Shown here piece after piece: positions 44,871-53,352 of a stretch of 64,000 nucleotides of DNA (positions are counted from its first letter, which is position 1; the number at the start of each line of letters is the position of its first letter). The stretch is taken from assembly GCA_027487555.1 (NCBI GenBank), contig JAIYDI010000019.1, positions 124,001-188,000 on the forward strand, read 5' to 3'. This DNA is from Hyphomicrobiales bacterium. Its GTDB lineage: Bacteria; Pseudomonadota; Alphaproteobacteria; Rhizobiales; Devosiaceae. The notes beneath the pieces are model-generated. The model worked only from the letters and a program-made list of their open reading frames with translations. It did not search any database and was not told the origin of the DNA. The position numbers were made by a program, and so were the translations under genes.

Positions 44871-44880
44871 GGCGGCTGAG

Positions 44881-44932
44881 GTCGCAGTCGGGCCCACTCC
44901 CATAAACGGGAGAGGGAAGAACTGACTGCGAC
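44881..44932. terminator. Palindromic intergenic repeat, copy 1, between convergent genes
   Basis: GTCGCAGTC (44881-44889) pairs with GACTGCGAC (44924-44932); an inner stem CTCCC/GGGAG lies inside. It fills the gap between the LysR (end 44870) and LytTR (end 44938) genes and probably terminates both. Related copies lie at 50547-50591 and 51716-51950. Confidence 0.75.
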
Positions 44933-44937
44933 ACCCC

Positions 44938-45753
44938 CTATGCCAGCCCCGCGCTCCGGGCCGCTTCGAGGTATGTGCGGCTGATCGGTAGCCGGCGGCC
45001 ATCGGGCAGCTCGACCATCGGCTTGCCGTCGGCCTTGAGCGTGCGCTTGACCGCGCCGAGGGCCACCCAGTGCGAACGGTGGATCTGGAGGCCGTTCTCG
45101 CCCGCGGTTTCCCGGATGGCGTCGGAGAGGCGCATCAGCACCAGATGGGTACCGCGCTCGGTCCAGACCTCGACATAGTGATCGGACACGACCAGCGCCC
45201 AAAGCTGGCCGCGCAGCGGCAGCGGCAGGCGCTCGAGAATGGCGGGGGGCGCGGGCGACGAGCCGACCACAGTCCCGGGCGACGGGGCATTCTGCACCGG
45301 GCGGAGGCTCGCGCTGATGATTTCGGCGACGGCCGCGATGCCGATCGAGGCAAGCGTGACATCGATATACAGGGTCAAGGGCGCGATCGCATCCTGCCAG
45401 TTCGCGCCGAACGCGATGAGATTGAGCGCGAGCACGACGAGGGTGATGGGTACGCCGGTAATGGTGCCAAAGACCAGCACCCTCAGCCAGATGCGCCGGA
45501 TGGACAGCCCGAACAGGTGCAGCACCACGCGGCTCGTCGCGAAGCCGACGAAATAGGTGAGCCCGGCGACGGCCAACCAATAGGCGAGCCGCTGCGCGAG
45601 CGGCAGGATGCTGGATGTGTCGAACGGCCCGGCTATGCCAAGCAGCAGCCCGACAATGGTGACGCTGGCGAGGAGGCGCGGATTGGTAAAATGCGCGCGT
45701 ATTTCACGCAGCGCGAGTTGCAGGCGGCTCCAGTCCACGAAGTTCATCGGCAA
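44938..45753 (-). CDS. LytTR DNA-binding membrane protein
   Basis: This 271-residue protein has four hydrophobic helices (about residues 28-150) and a C-terminal LytTR DNA-binding domain (about 170-268) with LPLPLRGQLWALVVSDHYVE (opening), HRSHWVAL and the RRLPISRTYLEAA ending. Membrane-anchored LytTR proteins are regulators that often control a neighbour gene. The DUF2306 gene is divergent at 82 bases and is a candidate target. ATG at 45747 (MNFVDW) is an alternative start. Confidence 0.87.
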   Translation of the reverse strand: MPMNFVDWSRLQLALREIRAHFTNPRLLASVTIVGLLLGIAGPFDTSSILPLAQRLAYWLAVAGLTYFVGFATSRVVLHLFGLSIRRIWLRVLVFGTITGVPITLVVLALNLIAFGANWQDAIAPLTLYIDVTLASIGIAAVAEIISASLRPVQNAPSPGTVVGSSPAPPAILERLPLPLRGQLWALVVSDHYVEVWTERGTHLVLMRLSDAIRETAGENGLQIHRSHWVALGAVKRTLKADGKPMVELPDGRRLPISRTYLEAARSAGLA

Positions 45754-45834
45754 GAGGCGTATCCGGCGTTGCGGGGGCGCGGCGGCCCGACCAAGAGCGA
45801 TGGCAATGTTCTACCTCAGTGAAGGAAAACTGCC

Positions 45835-46368
45835 ATGCCGTTCTCGCTGTCGCCATCCCTGCATCCGCTGCTTGAGGCGTCCTTCGCCATCCAGATCCAT
45901 GCCGTCTCCGCCATCCTCGCCATGGTCCTGGGCGCCGTGGTGCTGTTTCGGCAAAAGGGCACCCACCTCCATAAGCTCATGGGGCGCGTCTGGGTCGTGC
46001 TCATGCTCATCGTCGCGACCTCGTCGATCTTCATCAACGAGATCCGTCTGATCGGGCCCTTCAGCCCCATCCATATCTTCACCGTCATCACCTATGTGTC
46101 GCTGGCGCAGGCGATCGTGGCCATCAGGCGTGGCAATGTGGTGGCGCATCGCGCGGGCATGCAGACGCTGTATTTCCTCGCGCTGATGATCACCGGCGCC
46201 TTCACGCTGCTGCCCGGCCGGCGCATGCACGCCGTCCTGTTCGGGGCGGAAAGCGGCTGGGGCCCCGCCATTGTCGCGATCAGCCTATCTCTGGGCATCT
46301 CGCTCGCGATATACATCCGTCTGATGCGGAAGGCGCCAGCCAAAAGGGTGCCGAGCGCGCAAGGATGA
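45835..46368 (+). CDS. DUF2306 membrane protein
   Basis: This 177-residue protein has four to five transmembrane helices and the DUF2306 His features HKLMGRVWV and VAHRAGMQTLYF. Its function is unknown; conserved His suggests haem or metal contact. It is divergent from the LytTR regulator and overlaps the next gene by four bases (ATGA), unless that gene starts at 46380. Confidence 0.85.
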   Translation: MPFSLSPSLHPLLEASFAIQIHAVSAILAMVLGAVVLFRQKGTHLHKLMGRVWVVLMLIVATSSIFINEIRLIGPFSPIHIFTVITYVSLAQAIVAIRRGNVVAHRAGMQTLYFLALMITGAFTLLPGRRMHAVLFGAESGWGPAIVAISLSLGISLAIYIRLMRKAPAKRVPSAQG

Positions 46369-47690
46369 TAGGGCCCGGGATGACGCCGAACGAGCTGCTC
46401 GAACGCTTCTATGAAATGTGTATGGCGTCGCAGTTCTGGTCGGTGGACCAACTGCGGGCCTATCAGGCGACGCAGCTCGAGCAATTGCTGCGCCATGCGC
46501 GCGCCACAACGCCCTACTACGAGAAGCGGCTGAGGCCGGTCTTCCGGCCTGACGGCAAGGTCGACCTGCGGAACTTCCACCTCATACCCATCGTGCCGCG
46601 CGCCGACATGGTCGCCCACCGCGATGCCATGCAGGCGCGCGAACTGCCGCCCGGCCACGGGCCGACGGGGACGATCTCCACCTCAGGATCGACCGGGCTC
46701 GCCATCACGGTGACGACCAACGGGCTGTGCCGAATTGCCAATGATGCGACGCGGTTTCGGATGCAGGGGTGGCAGAAAGTCGACTGGGCGCGCGTCGTGC
46801 TCGACCGCATGGGACCCGGTGGCGCCGAGGCGATCGCGGCCCCACCGCAGGAACTCGGCACCTGGGGTGCGCCATGGCTGCAGCGGAGTGCAACCGGGCG
46901 CATGTATCAGGTGAGCCGCTACCTCGACACTGGGCCACTCTTGGATTGGTTCGAGAGGCTCGGCGCCTCCTATCTCGTATCGGGGCCGAACATGGCGCAT
47001 GTCATTGCCCTCGATGCTGCCCGCATTGGCCGAAAGACTCCCATCGACACCGTTCTGGCACAGGGCAATGTCGTGCACGACGCTGATCGCCACGCGGTCG
47101 CCGACCAGTTCGGCGCCCGCATCGTCGAGGTCTACAGTTCCAAGGAGGGCGGACACATGGCGCATCTGTGCCCCGAGGGACGCCTCCACGTGAACATGGA
47201 GACAGTGCTGGTCGAAGTGCTCGATGCGGATAATCGCCCATGCGAGCCGGGCAAGACCGGCCGGGTCGTCATCACACCCTTCTACCAGACTGGGCAGCCG
47301 CTGATCCGCTACGAACAGGGCGATTGGGCGTCATGGGGCGGCCCTTGTCCCTGTGGGCGGCACTCAATGGTGCTGGAGAAAGTCAGCGGTCGATCGGTGC
47401 CCATTTTCACCCACCCCGTGGAACGGGCCAACGCGCACCTGATGCCGGAGCAGACCACCGAATTGCTTGGCGCGAGCTACTGGCAATTGGCTCAGGTCGG
47501 CGCTCTCGACTATGAAATGCGCTATGTGCGTAAGGACGGCGCGGTTGCGCCCGACACTGCCCTGATCACGGCCATGTTCAACACGACCTATTTTGCCGAT
47601 GCGCGGCTCGCTTTCCGGGAGATGGACCGCATACCGCTGACGGCGGGTGGCAAGCTGGTGGAGTATGTCAACGAATACAAAAAGGGCTGA
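46365..47690 (+). CDS. Phenylacetate-CoA ligase-like AMP-binding protein (PaaK family)
   Basis: This 441-residue protein has the adenylation motif TISTSGSTGLAITV around residues 104-117, then YSSKEGGHMAHLCPEGRLH, and a zinc-type GGPCPCGRHS segment typical of PaaK-like proteins. Such enzymes activate carboxylic acids as acyl-AMP and then CoA or other acceptors. The start could be 46365 or ATG 46380. No phenylacetate pathway genes are nearby, so it may act on polysaccharide or lipid precursors. Confidence 0.82.
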   Translation: MIGPGMTPNELLERFYEMCMASQFWSVDQLRAYQATQLEQLLRHARATTPYYEKRLRPVFRPDGKVDLRNFHLIPIVPRADMVAHRDAMQARELPPGHGPTGTISTSGSTGLAITVTTNGLCRIANDATRFRMQGWQKVDWARVVLDRMGPGGAEAIAAPPQELGTWGAPWLQRSATGRMYQVSRYLDTGPLLDWFERLGASYLVSGPNMAHVIALDAARIGRKTPIDTVLAQGNVVHDADRHAVADQFGARIVEVYSSKEGGHMAHLCPEGRLHVNMETVLVEVLDADNRPCEPGKTGRVVITPFYQTGQPLIRYEQGDWASWGGPCPCGRHSMVLEKVSGRSVPIFTHPVERANAHLMPEQTTELLGASYWQLAQVGALDYEMRYVRKDGAVAPDTALITAMFNTTYFADARLAFREMDRIPLTAGGKLVEYVNEYKKG

Positions 47691-47732
47691 GCACAAGGCC
47701 CAGCCCCTTCTGTATTGTCGTATCGAGAACGC

Positions 47733-48626
47733 TTAGGAGCGCGGATCGTAACCGCAGGCGCTTTCCGGGTCGTACTTGCGCAGGATTTCCCCAACCTGGC
47801 AGTTGCCCGCGCCGTCGAACAGATTGAACACTTTCGGCTGCGGATCGTCTTGGCGGTGACGGTCGATGAGGCTCTTGTCCGGATCGCCGAAATAGCCCTT
47901 GAGGCCTACCATTATGCTCTGGCTGTCGTTGTCGAACGCCTTGAACTCGGCGGTAATCGACAGCGGCAGGCCAAGCCCGGTGAACTGGTATTCGGTCGAC
48001 AGGTCAAACGCATTGTCGCCGAGGATCGACTGCACACCCAAGCTCACGCGCCAGTCGTCGGTCACGTAATAGGCCACGTTGACGAAGCCGAAGAACCCGG
48101 TCTCGTCCAGCGGGTCGAAGTCATTGTCGTAGCTCGCCCAGCCAAGCCAGGTCTCGAGGCTGACGCGGTCGAGATAAAGCTCGGCTTCCGGGCCGACCGC
48201 TGCAAGCGAGGCGCCGTCGGTTGCGACATAGCCCGCTGCAGCGCCAAACAGATAGCTCGCCGGGTCACGGGTGAAAAGGTGCAACATACCGCCGCCAAAC
48301 GTCTGGTCGCCGATCTTGCCGAAGCCCACGTCGCCCTGGATGCCGAACGCGTCGCCGATTGGCGCCGAGAGCGATCCGCCGATGCGGTAGCTCGCCACAC
48401 TGTCCTCACCCGAGAACAGCGCGCCGGTATAGTCGTCACCAAAGTTAACGGCCCCGCCCCAGAGTTCGATCTTGCCGTTGAGCCCCGAAACAGCCGGCAG
48501 CGTCAGACCGGCATCAACTTCTGCCATCGGCTCGGGCGTAAGGATGAGGTCGGCTGCCTGTACGGCCGTGGAGAGGCTGAGCGCTGCTGCCAGTACGGCG
48601 AGGCGGCTCAAATGGATTCGGTTCAT
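47733..48626 (-). CDS. Exported beta-strand-rich protein, outer-membrane-like
   Basis: This 297-residue protein has a signal peptide (MNRIHLSRLAVLAAALSLST, cleavage near VQA-AD). The mature part alternates Gly/aromatic strands (YRIGGSLSAPIGDAFGIQGD, FFGFVNVAYYVTDDW), typical for small outer-membrane barrels. The last 30 residues contain NCQVGEILRKYDPESACGYD with a possible disulfide. It is not a recognised porin family. The start at 48626 is fixed by the signal peptide. Confidence 0.75.
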   Translation of the reverse strand: MNRIHLSRLAVLAAALSLSTAVQAADLILTPEPMAEVDAGLTLPAVSGLNGKIELWGGAVNFGDDYTGALFSGEDSVASYRIGGSLSAPIGDAFGIQGDVGFGKIGDQTFGGGMLHLFTRDPASYLFGAAAGYVATDGASLAAVGPEAELYLDRVSLETWLGWASYDNDFDPLDETGFFGFVNVAYYVTDDWRVSLGVQSILGDNAFDLSTEYQFTGLGLPLSITAEFKAFDNDSQSIMVGLKGYFGDPDKSLIDRHRQDDPQPKVFNLFDGAGNCQVGEILRKYDPESACGYDPRS

Positions 48627-48913
48627 GGTCGCATTCCCGCAGAAGTTCGACCACGAATAATGCAAACCGTTTCCCGAGCCGCAAGGGATGTTGCTGGAAT
48701 TGTGGCCGTCTCCCACATGTTGCGTCAGAACAGTGACCAGAATGACGCAGTTTTTGGCCGGCGCCATCGCGACAGTCCGCCTGCGGCGGAGCGCCTTGCA
48801 CTTGGGGAAAGCGAACTGCGTGGCAGCTCTGGGGCGCCACCCCGAATCTTGCAGGCCCGCCGCTACCTTATGCTCGAGAGTTTCGCTAAAGCTCTTCGGC
48901 GACGGAGGACGGC
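48627..48913. other. Divergent intergenic region, no gene seen
   Basis: The 287 bases between the barrel-like protein and the GMC oxidoreductase contain no supported gene. They should hold two divergent promoters; GGAGG precedes the GMC start. No clear operator palindrome was found. Confidence 0.5.
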
Positions 48914-50539
48914 ATGGCGACGACAGATTTCGATTTCATCATCGTGGGCGGCGGCTCGGCCGCCTCGGTGGCCGCGATGCGGCTCGTGAAGGAATTCGGC
49001 TTCACCGTGCTGATGATCGAGCGCGGGCCCAGGCGCACGAGCCCGATCATGTCCATGCCGGCGGGCTACATGAAATTCCTCGCCCGCGACACCTATCTCG
49101 AAATGCACGCGACCGTGGCGCAGCCGCAGCTCGATGGGCGCGGGCCCATCGTGCCGGTGGCGAAGGCGCTGGGCGGCGGCAGCGCGGTGAACGCCATGGT
49201 CTATATGCGCGGCCAGCGCGAGGATTACGACGGCTGGGCGGCAGAGCTCGGCAACGAGGGCGACTGGAGCTACGAGGATATGCTCGGGCACTTCAAGGGG
49301 CTCGAGGCCAACCAGCGCTTCAACAACCACTATCACGGCATTTCGGGCGGGCTGAAAGTCTCCGAGCCTGGGCAGATCTGCGACACGACCGAGGATTTCC
49401 TCCGCGCGGCACAGGGGCTGGGGCACGCCTATAACCCCGATTTCAATGGCGAGCGGCAGAACGGCGTGGGCATCATGCAGCACACCTATGCCCGCTGGGG
49501 CCGCTTTACCCGGCGCTCGGATGCGAAGCGCGCCTTTCTCGATCCGCTCCGGCACGAGCACAGGCTCACCATCGTGACCGATGCGCGGGTCGACCGCATA
49601 TTGATCGAGAGCGGCCGCGCCGTCGGCGTGCGCTATATGAGCTTCGATGAGCCGCACGAGGTGCGCGCCACGCGCGAAGTGCTGGTGGGCGCGGGCACCT
49701 ACAACACCGCCAAGCTGCTGATGCTCTCGGGGCTTGGGCCCGCCGACCACCTGCGTGATTTCCAGATTCCGGTGGTGGCCGACCTGCCGGTGGGCTCCGA
49801 ACTGCAGGACCATCACGAAGTGCCGGTGATCGCGACCAGCAAGGGCCGCTCAGGCTATTTCGGCCAGGATCGCGGCTGGCGCATGGTGGCGAACGGGTTG
49901 CAATATATGCTGTTCAACTCGGGGCCGGTGACGACGACGGGCATCGAATCCTGCCTGTTCTACGACCCGGATGGCGGCAGCCGCCCGACCATCCAGCTCT
50001 ATTGCGCCCCGATCGTATACCAGGACCGCGACGTGCAGAAGGCCGAGCCGACCTGGGGCGTGACCTTCACCTCGTGCCTGTTGCGCCCCAGGGCGCGCGG
50101 CACGGTCCGGCTGCGCTCGTCGGACCCGGCTGCGCAACCGCTGGTCAACTGCAACTTCTTCGGCCATCCGGACGATCTGCGCCTGACGCTCAAATCCATG
50201 CGGCATGCGCGCGAATTGCTGCGCACCGAGCCGTTCCTGTCGAAGATTCGCGAGGAGATCCTGCCGGGTCCGGGGGTGGACGACGACGAGGGCCTCGCAA
50301 AGTTCGCGCGCGAAACGGTGAAGACCAATTATCACCCGGTGGGCACCGCCAAGATGGGCCGCGCCAATGATGCGACCGCAGTGGTGGATGCGCGGCTCAA
50401 GGTGCGCGGTGTCGAGGGGCTGCGGGTGATCGACTGCGCGATCATGCCCGCGATCCCTTCGGGCAATACCAATGCGCCGGCCATGGCAGTGGGGTCGAAG
50501 GCTGCGAGCCTGATCGCCGCGGATTACGAGCGGGCTTGA
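48914..50539 (+). CDS. GMC-family FAD oxidoreductase (choline/alcohol dehydrogenase type)
   Basis: This 541-residue flavoprotein has the FAD motif FIIVGGGSAASVAA at the N-terminus, the GMC signature ALGGGSAVNAMVYMRG and the C-terminal active site TNYHPVGTAKMG (His) plus NTNAPAMAVGSKAA. It oxidises primary alcohols to aldehydes; substrates range from choline to glucose and aryl alcohols. GGAGG precedes the ATG. It is convergent with mbfA across a palindromic repeat. Substrate unknown. Confidence 0.93.
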   Translation: MATTDFDFIIVGGGSAASVAAMRLVKEFGFTVLMIERGPRRTSPIMSMPAGYMKFLARDTYLEMHATVAQPQLDGRGPIVPVAKALGGGSAVNAMVYMRGQREDYDGWAAELGNEGDWSYEDMLGHFKGLEANQRFNNHYHGISGGLKVSEPGQICDTTEDFLRAAQGLGHAYNPDFNGERQNGVGIMQHTYARWGRFTRRSDAKRAFLDPLRHEHRLTIVTDARVDRILIESGRAVGVRYMSFDEPHEVRATREVLVGAGTYNTAKLLMLSGLGPADHLRDFQIPVVADLPVGSELQDHHEVPVIATSKGRSGYFGQDRGWRMVANGLQYMLFNSGPVTTTGIESCLFYDPDGGSRPTIQLYCAPIVYQDRDVQKAEPTWGVTFTSCLLRPRARGTVRLRSSDPAAQPLVNCNFFGHPDDLRLTLKSMRHARELLRTEPFLSKIREEILPGPGVDDDEGLAKFARETVKTNYHPVGTAKMGRANDATAVVDARLKVRGVEGLRVIDCAIMPAIPSGNTNAPAMAVGSKAASLIAADYERA

Positions 50540-50546
50540 GAGTGTG

Positions 50547-50591
50547 CAGTCGGGCTTCCCTCTCCCGCAAGCAGGAGAGGGACGCCGACTG
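50547..50591. terminator. Palindromic intergenic repeat, copy 2, between convergent genes
   Basis: CAGTCGG (50547-50553) pairs with CCGACTG (50585-50591), and CCCTCTCC (50558-50565) pairs with GGAGAGGG (50574-50581) around an 8-base loop. It lies eight bases after the GMC stop and before the mbfA stop, and is a close relative of copy 1 (44881-44932). Confidence 0.75.
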
Positions 50592-50623
50592 AGAGAAGTG
50601 CGCCCAAATGATCGTTGGGCAAG

Positions 50624-51607
50624 TCACGCGCTGCCGATCAAGATACCCGCGGCAAACACCAATGCGCCGCCCAGCACCACCTGAAGCACGGCGCGCCAGA
50701 ACGGCGTCGACATGTAGCGCTGCTGGATGAAGGCGATGGCCCAGAGTTCGACGACAACGACGATTCCGGCGACAATGGTTGCGGTCCAGAAGTCGGCGAT
50801 CAGGTAAGGCATCGCATGCCCCAGCCCACCCACCGTCGTCATGATGCCGGCGGCGAAGCCGCGCTTCACCGGGGAGCCGCGACCGGTGAGCTTGCCATCG
50901 TCGGAGGCGGCTTCGGTAAAGCCCATCGAGATGCCGGCGCCCACCGCAGCCGCGAGGCCGACAAGGAAGGTCTGCCAGGTATCGCCGGTGGCAAAGGCCG
51001 CCGCGAACACCGGCGCCAGCGTCGACACCGAGCCATCCATCAGCCCGGCAAGGCCCGGCTGCACATAGGTGAGGACGAACTGGCGATGTTCCTCGCTCTT
51101 TTCGGCCGAGCGCTCGTCGGGCCCGAGGGACTCGGTTTCGAGCCGGTCTGCGGTGGAGGCGTGGCGGCGCTCGTCATTGGCGAGGTCGCCGAGCAGCTTG
51201 CGGATGACGACATCGGACGTCTGCGCAATGGCGGCCTGGTAGAAGGCGCGGGCGCTTTCCTCCATCTCCCAGGCGAGCTGCCGCACCTGCTCGAGCGACA
51301 TCGTCTCCATCAGCCAGATTGGCTTGCGGCTCAGAAATCCGCGCACATCCTCGCGCTTGATCGGTACGAGACGAGGCCCGAAGCGCTCGATATACAGGTC
51401 GAGCAGCTTGCGGCGGTGGCCGTCCTCCTCCGCCGCCATGCCCTCGAAGACCTTGGCGGAGGCCGGATATTTGTCGGCGAGCCGCGCTGCGATCTCGAAA
51501 TAGATGCCGCCATCCTCCTCCTCGGCCGCAATGGCGAGAGAGAGGATTTCGCGTTCGTTCAGCGAGACGAACTCGCGTCGGTGCGGATTGAGGAGACGCT
51601 GCAGCAT
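50624..51607 (-). CDS. mbfA: Membrane-bound ferritin-like protein MbfA (erythrin-VIT1 fusion)
   Basis: This 327-residue protein combines an N-terminal ferritin-like four-helix domain (Glu/His ligands in AAEEEDGGIYF, GMAAEEDGHRRK, EMEESARAFYQ and NDERRHA, to about residue 155) with a C-terminal VIT1/Ccc1-type membrane domain. MbfA exports iron and protects against iron and peroxide stress in Agrobacterium and Bradyrhizobium. The 51626-51642 palindrome just upstream is an exact Irr-type iron control element, matching the known regulation. Confidence 0.93.
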   Translation of the reverse strand: MLQRLLNPHRREFVSLNEREILSLAIAAEEEDGGIYFEIAARLADKYPASAKVFEGMAAEEDGHRRKLLDLYIERFGPRLVPIKREDVRGFLSRKPIWLMETMSLEQVRQLAWEMEESARAFYQAAIAQTSDVVIRKLLGDLANDERRHASTADRLETESLGPDERSAEKSEEHRQFVLTYVQPGLAGLMDGSVSTLAPVFAAAFATGDTWQTFLVGLAAAVGAGISMGFTEAASDDGKLTGRGSPVKRGFAAGIMTTVGGLGHAMPYLIADFWTATIVAGIVVVVELWAIAFIQQRYMSTPFWRAVLQVVLGGALVFAAGILIGSA

Positions 51608-51625
51608 GAAACGCTCACGGTCTAG

Positions 51626-51642
51626 TTTAGAAGCTTTCTAAA
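51626..51642 (-). promoter_or_regulatory. Iron control element (Irr box) of mbfA
   Basis: TTTAGAA-GCT-TTCTAAA is a perfect 7-bp inverted repeat with a 3-base spacer, the ICE consensus recognised by Irr in rhizobia as I recall it. It ends 19 bases before the mbfA start, so Irr binding would repress when iron is low. Confidence 0.85.
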
Positions 51643-51715
51643 GAACGACGGGCAGCGATGCAAGGATCAGCGTGTGGTGGGGGTGTCGGAAGTGGGGGTG
51701 GGAAGGGGCGGAAAG

Positions 51716-51950
51716 GTCGCAGTCGGGACTCCCTCTCCCGCCTGCGAGGGAGGGTCCGGCGTAGCCGGGGGTGGGGGGTGCCGCTTGAGCTAAGCTCCTG
51801 AACCGGCTGAGCGATTCAGCGCAAGGTGCCCCCTCACCCGCCCTGCGGGCACCTTCATCGCCTTCGATCGCTCCACCGGAGCGCCCGATCGCTGCGCGAC
51901 CGGCTCGAAGTCCCGCACGAGGGAGTGGGAATCCTGACTGCACGGCCTAC
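51716..51950. repeat. Palindromic intergenic repeat, copy 3 (extended form)
   Basis: GTCGCAGTCGGGACTCCCTC at 51716-51735 resembles copies 1 and 2, and a matching opposite arm (GAGGGAGTGGGAATCCTGAC) lies at about 51920-51939, some 185 bases on. Between them sit further inverted pieces (CCGGCGTAGCCGG; CACCTTGCGC-type arms). The stretch between mbfA and the ligase-like gene has no coding frame and looks like a composite repeat. Confidence 0.6.
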
Positions 51951-51953
51951 GAC

Positions 51954-53243
51954 CTACGCGGCGGGCGCCACTTGCTCCGGGTCTCGGCAATAGTTCAGCA
52001 GCATCGCCGTCATCACCACATAGAGCGTGTTGTGCAGCGGGAAGCTGAGCATCGTGTCGGGCAGGCCCAGCACGAAATAGCTGATGGCGAGCAGCGCACC
52101 GCCATAGACCCGGGTGCGGTACTGGCTGTCGCGCGGGCTCGTGAGGCAGGAGACCACCGGCAGGGCGAGCAGCAGCACATAGACAGCAAGCCCGAAGCCA
52201 CCCGACGCGACGCCGAAATTCAGTGCGTCGTTGTGGAGGTGCGGCAATTGCGCATGCACGAGGTCACTGGGCGCCAGATAGGGCGTGATGGAACTCATCA
52301 GCCGCCCCCAGCCATGCCCGAACAGCGGCGCATCGAGGAAGGCCGCGAACCCGGCGTGATAGAGAATGAAGCGGATGGCGGTACCGAGATCGGCCGGGTC
52401 GTCGCCCGAGGCGAGGCGGCCGAGGATTTCGAACAGGGTGGAGGAGCGCAGACCCGCCACATCCGTCACATAGCCCATGAGCGCGAAGCCAGCCAGAAGG
52501 CCGATGCTCACCAGCGCCGCGAAGCGCTTGCGTTTGACCAGCAGCAGTGCCGCGACGAAGAGCAGCACGCCGAAGGCGATGAGCGCCGCGCGCGAGCCCG
52601 AGGCGAAGATGACCGCGAGCGCCAGCACCGGCCCGATGAAATACACGAAGCGCTGGTAGCCGTCCGCAGCCACGGCGCCGATCATGGCGAAGAACCCGAT
52701 GATGAGCGCCGTGTTGGAAAGCCGGATCGGGTCGGTGAAGAAGCTGCCGAGTCCGGCGCGGGGCAACTGCTCGACATAGGTGAACCAGAGCGAGAGCAAC
52801 AGCGCGCCAGCCGCGCCCGCCAGCGCGAAATCGGCGATCTTGCGGCTGTTGCGCTTGTGGGCGGCCCGCCCGAACATCAGCGCGAGCGGCGCGTAGAGCA
52901 GCATCGACGCGAAGTTGAGCGTCTGTAGCAGGTCGGACGGTTGCCGCGCCGTGACCAGCGCCGGCACGAAGAGCAGGCAGAAGCTGGTGAAGAATAGCTT
53001 CGCCGGCAGGTCGAAGGGTATGGCGGTACGATCACGCCGGACGAGGAACAGCGCCGCGACAGCCAGCATCAGCAGCTGCAGCACATAGGTGGTGAAATAG
53101 CCCAGCATGGCGCTGAGCCCAATCGCCACCACAAGGATGGCGCGCCGCAGGAGCGTTTCCTGCGGCAGGGCGATCTGCGGATTGCCCGCGCGGCGTGGCA
53201 CCTGCTCGTCGTTCGGAGCCTCTGTCTCGCGGGAGAAATTCAT
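51954..53243 (-). CDS. O-antigen ligase/polymerase-like membrane protein
   Basis: This 429-residue inner-membrane protein has about 11 hydrophobic helices and a large periplasmic loop with APLFGHGWGRLMSS and LPHLHNDALNFG, the Wzy_C/WaaL signature with its conserved His and Arg. WaaL-type proteins join polysaccharide to lipid A-core; others polymerise O-units. I start at 53243 (MNFSRETE); the frame extends to 53315. No polysaccharide cluster surrounds it. Confidence 0.83.
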   Translation of the reverse strand: MNFSRETEAPNDEQVPRRAGNPQIALPQETLLRRAILVVAIGLSAMLGYFTTYVLQLLMLAVAALFLVRRDRTAIPFDLPAKLFFTSFCLLFVPALVTARQPSDLLQTLNFASMLLYAPLALMFGRAAHKRNSRKIADFALAGAAGALLLSLWFTYVEQLPRAGLGSFFTDPIRLSNTALIIGFFAMIGAVAADGYQRFVYFIGPVLALAVIFASGSRAALIAFGVLLFVAALLLVKRKRFAALVSIGLLAGFALMGYVTDVAGLRSSTLFEILGRLASGDDPADLGTAIRFILYHAGFAAFLDAPLFGHGWGRLMSSITPYLAPSDLVHAQLPHLHNDALNFGVASGGFGLAVYVLLLALPVVSCLTSPRDSQYRTRVYGGALLAISYFVLGLPDTMLSFPLHNTLYVVMTAMLLNYCRDPEQVAPAA

Positions 53244-53352
53244 TCCGTGTGCTTCCAGGAAAAGTGGCCACGGTCTTCCGGTTCGGAAGCGCGACACCAT
53301 TGGATTGTGGATCATTCCATCGGTTCGAATGAGCCGTGGAGTGATCCAGCCC

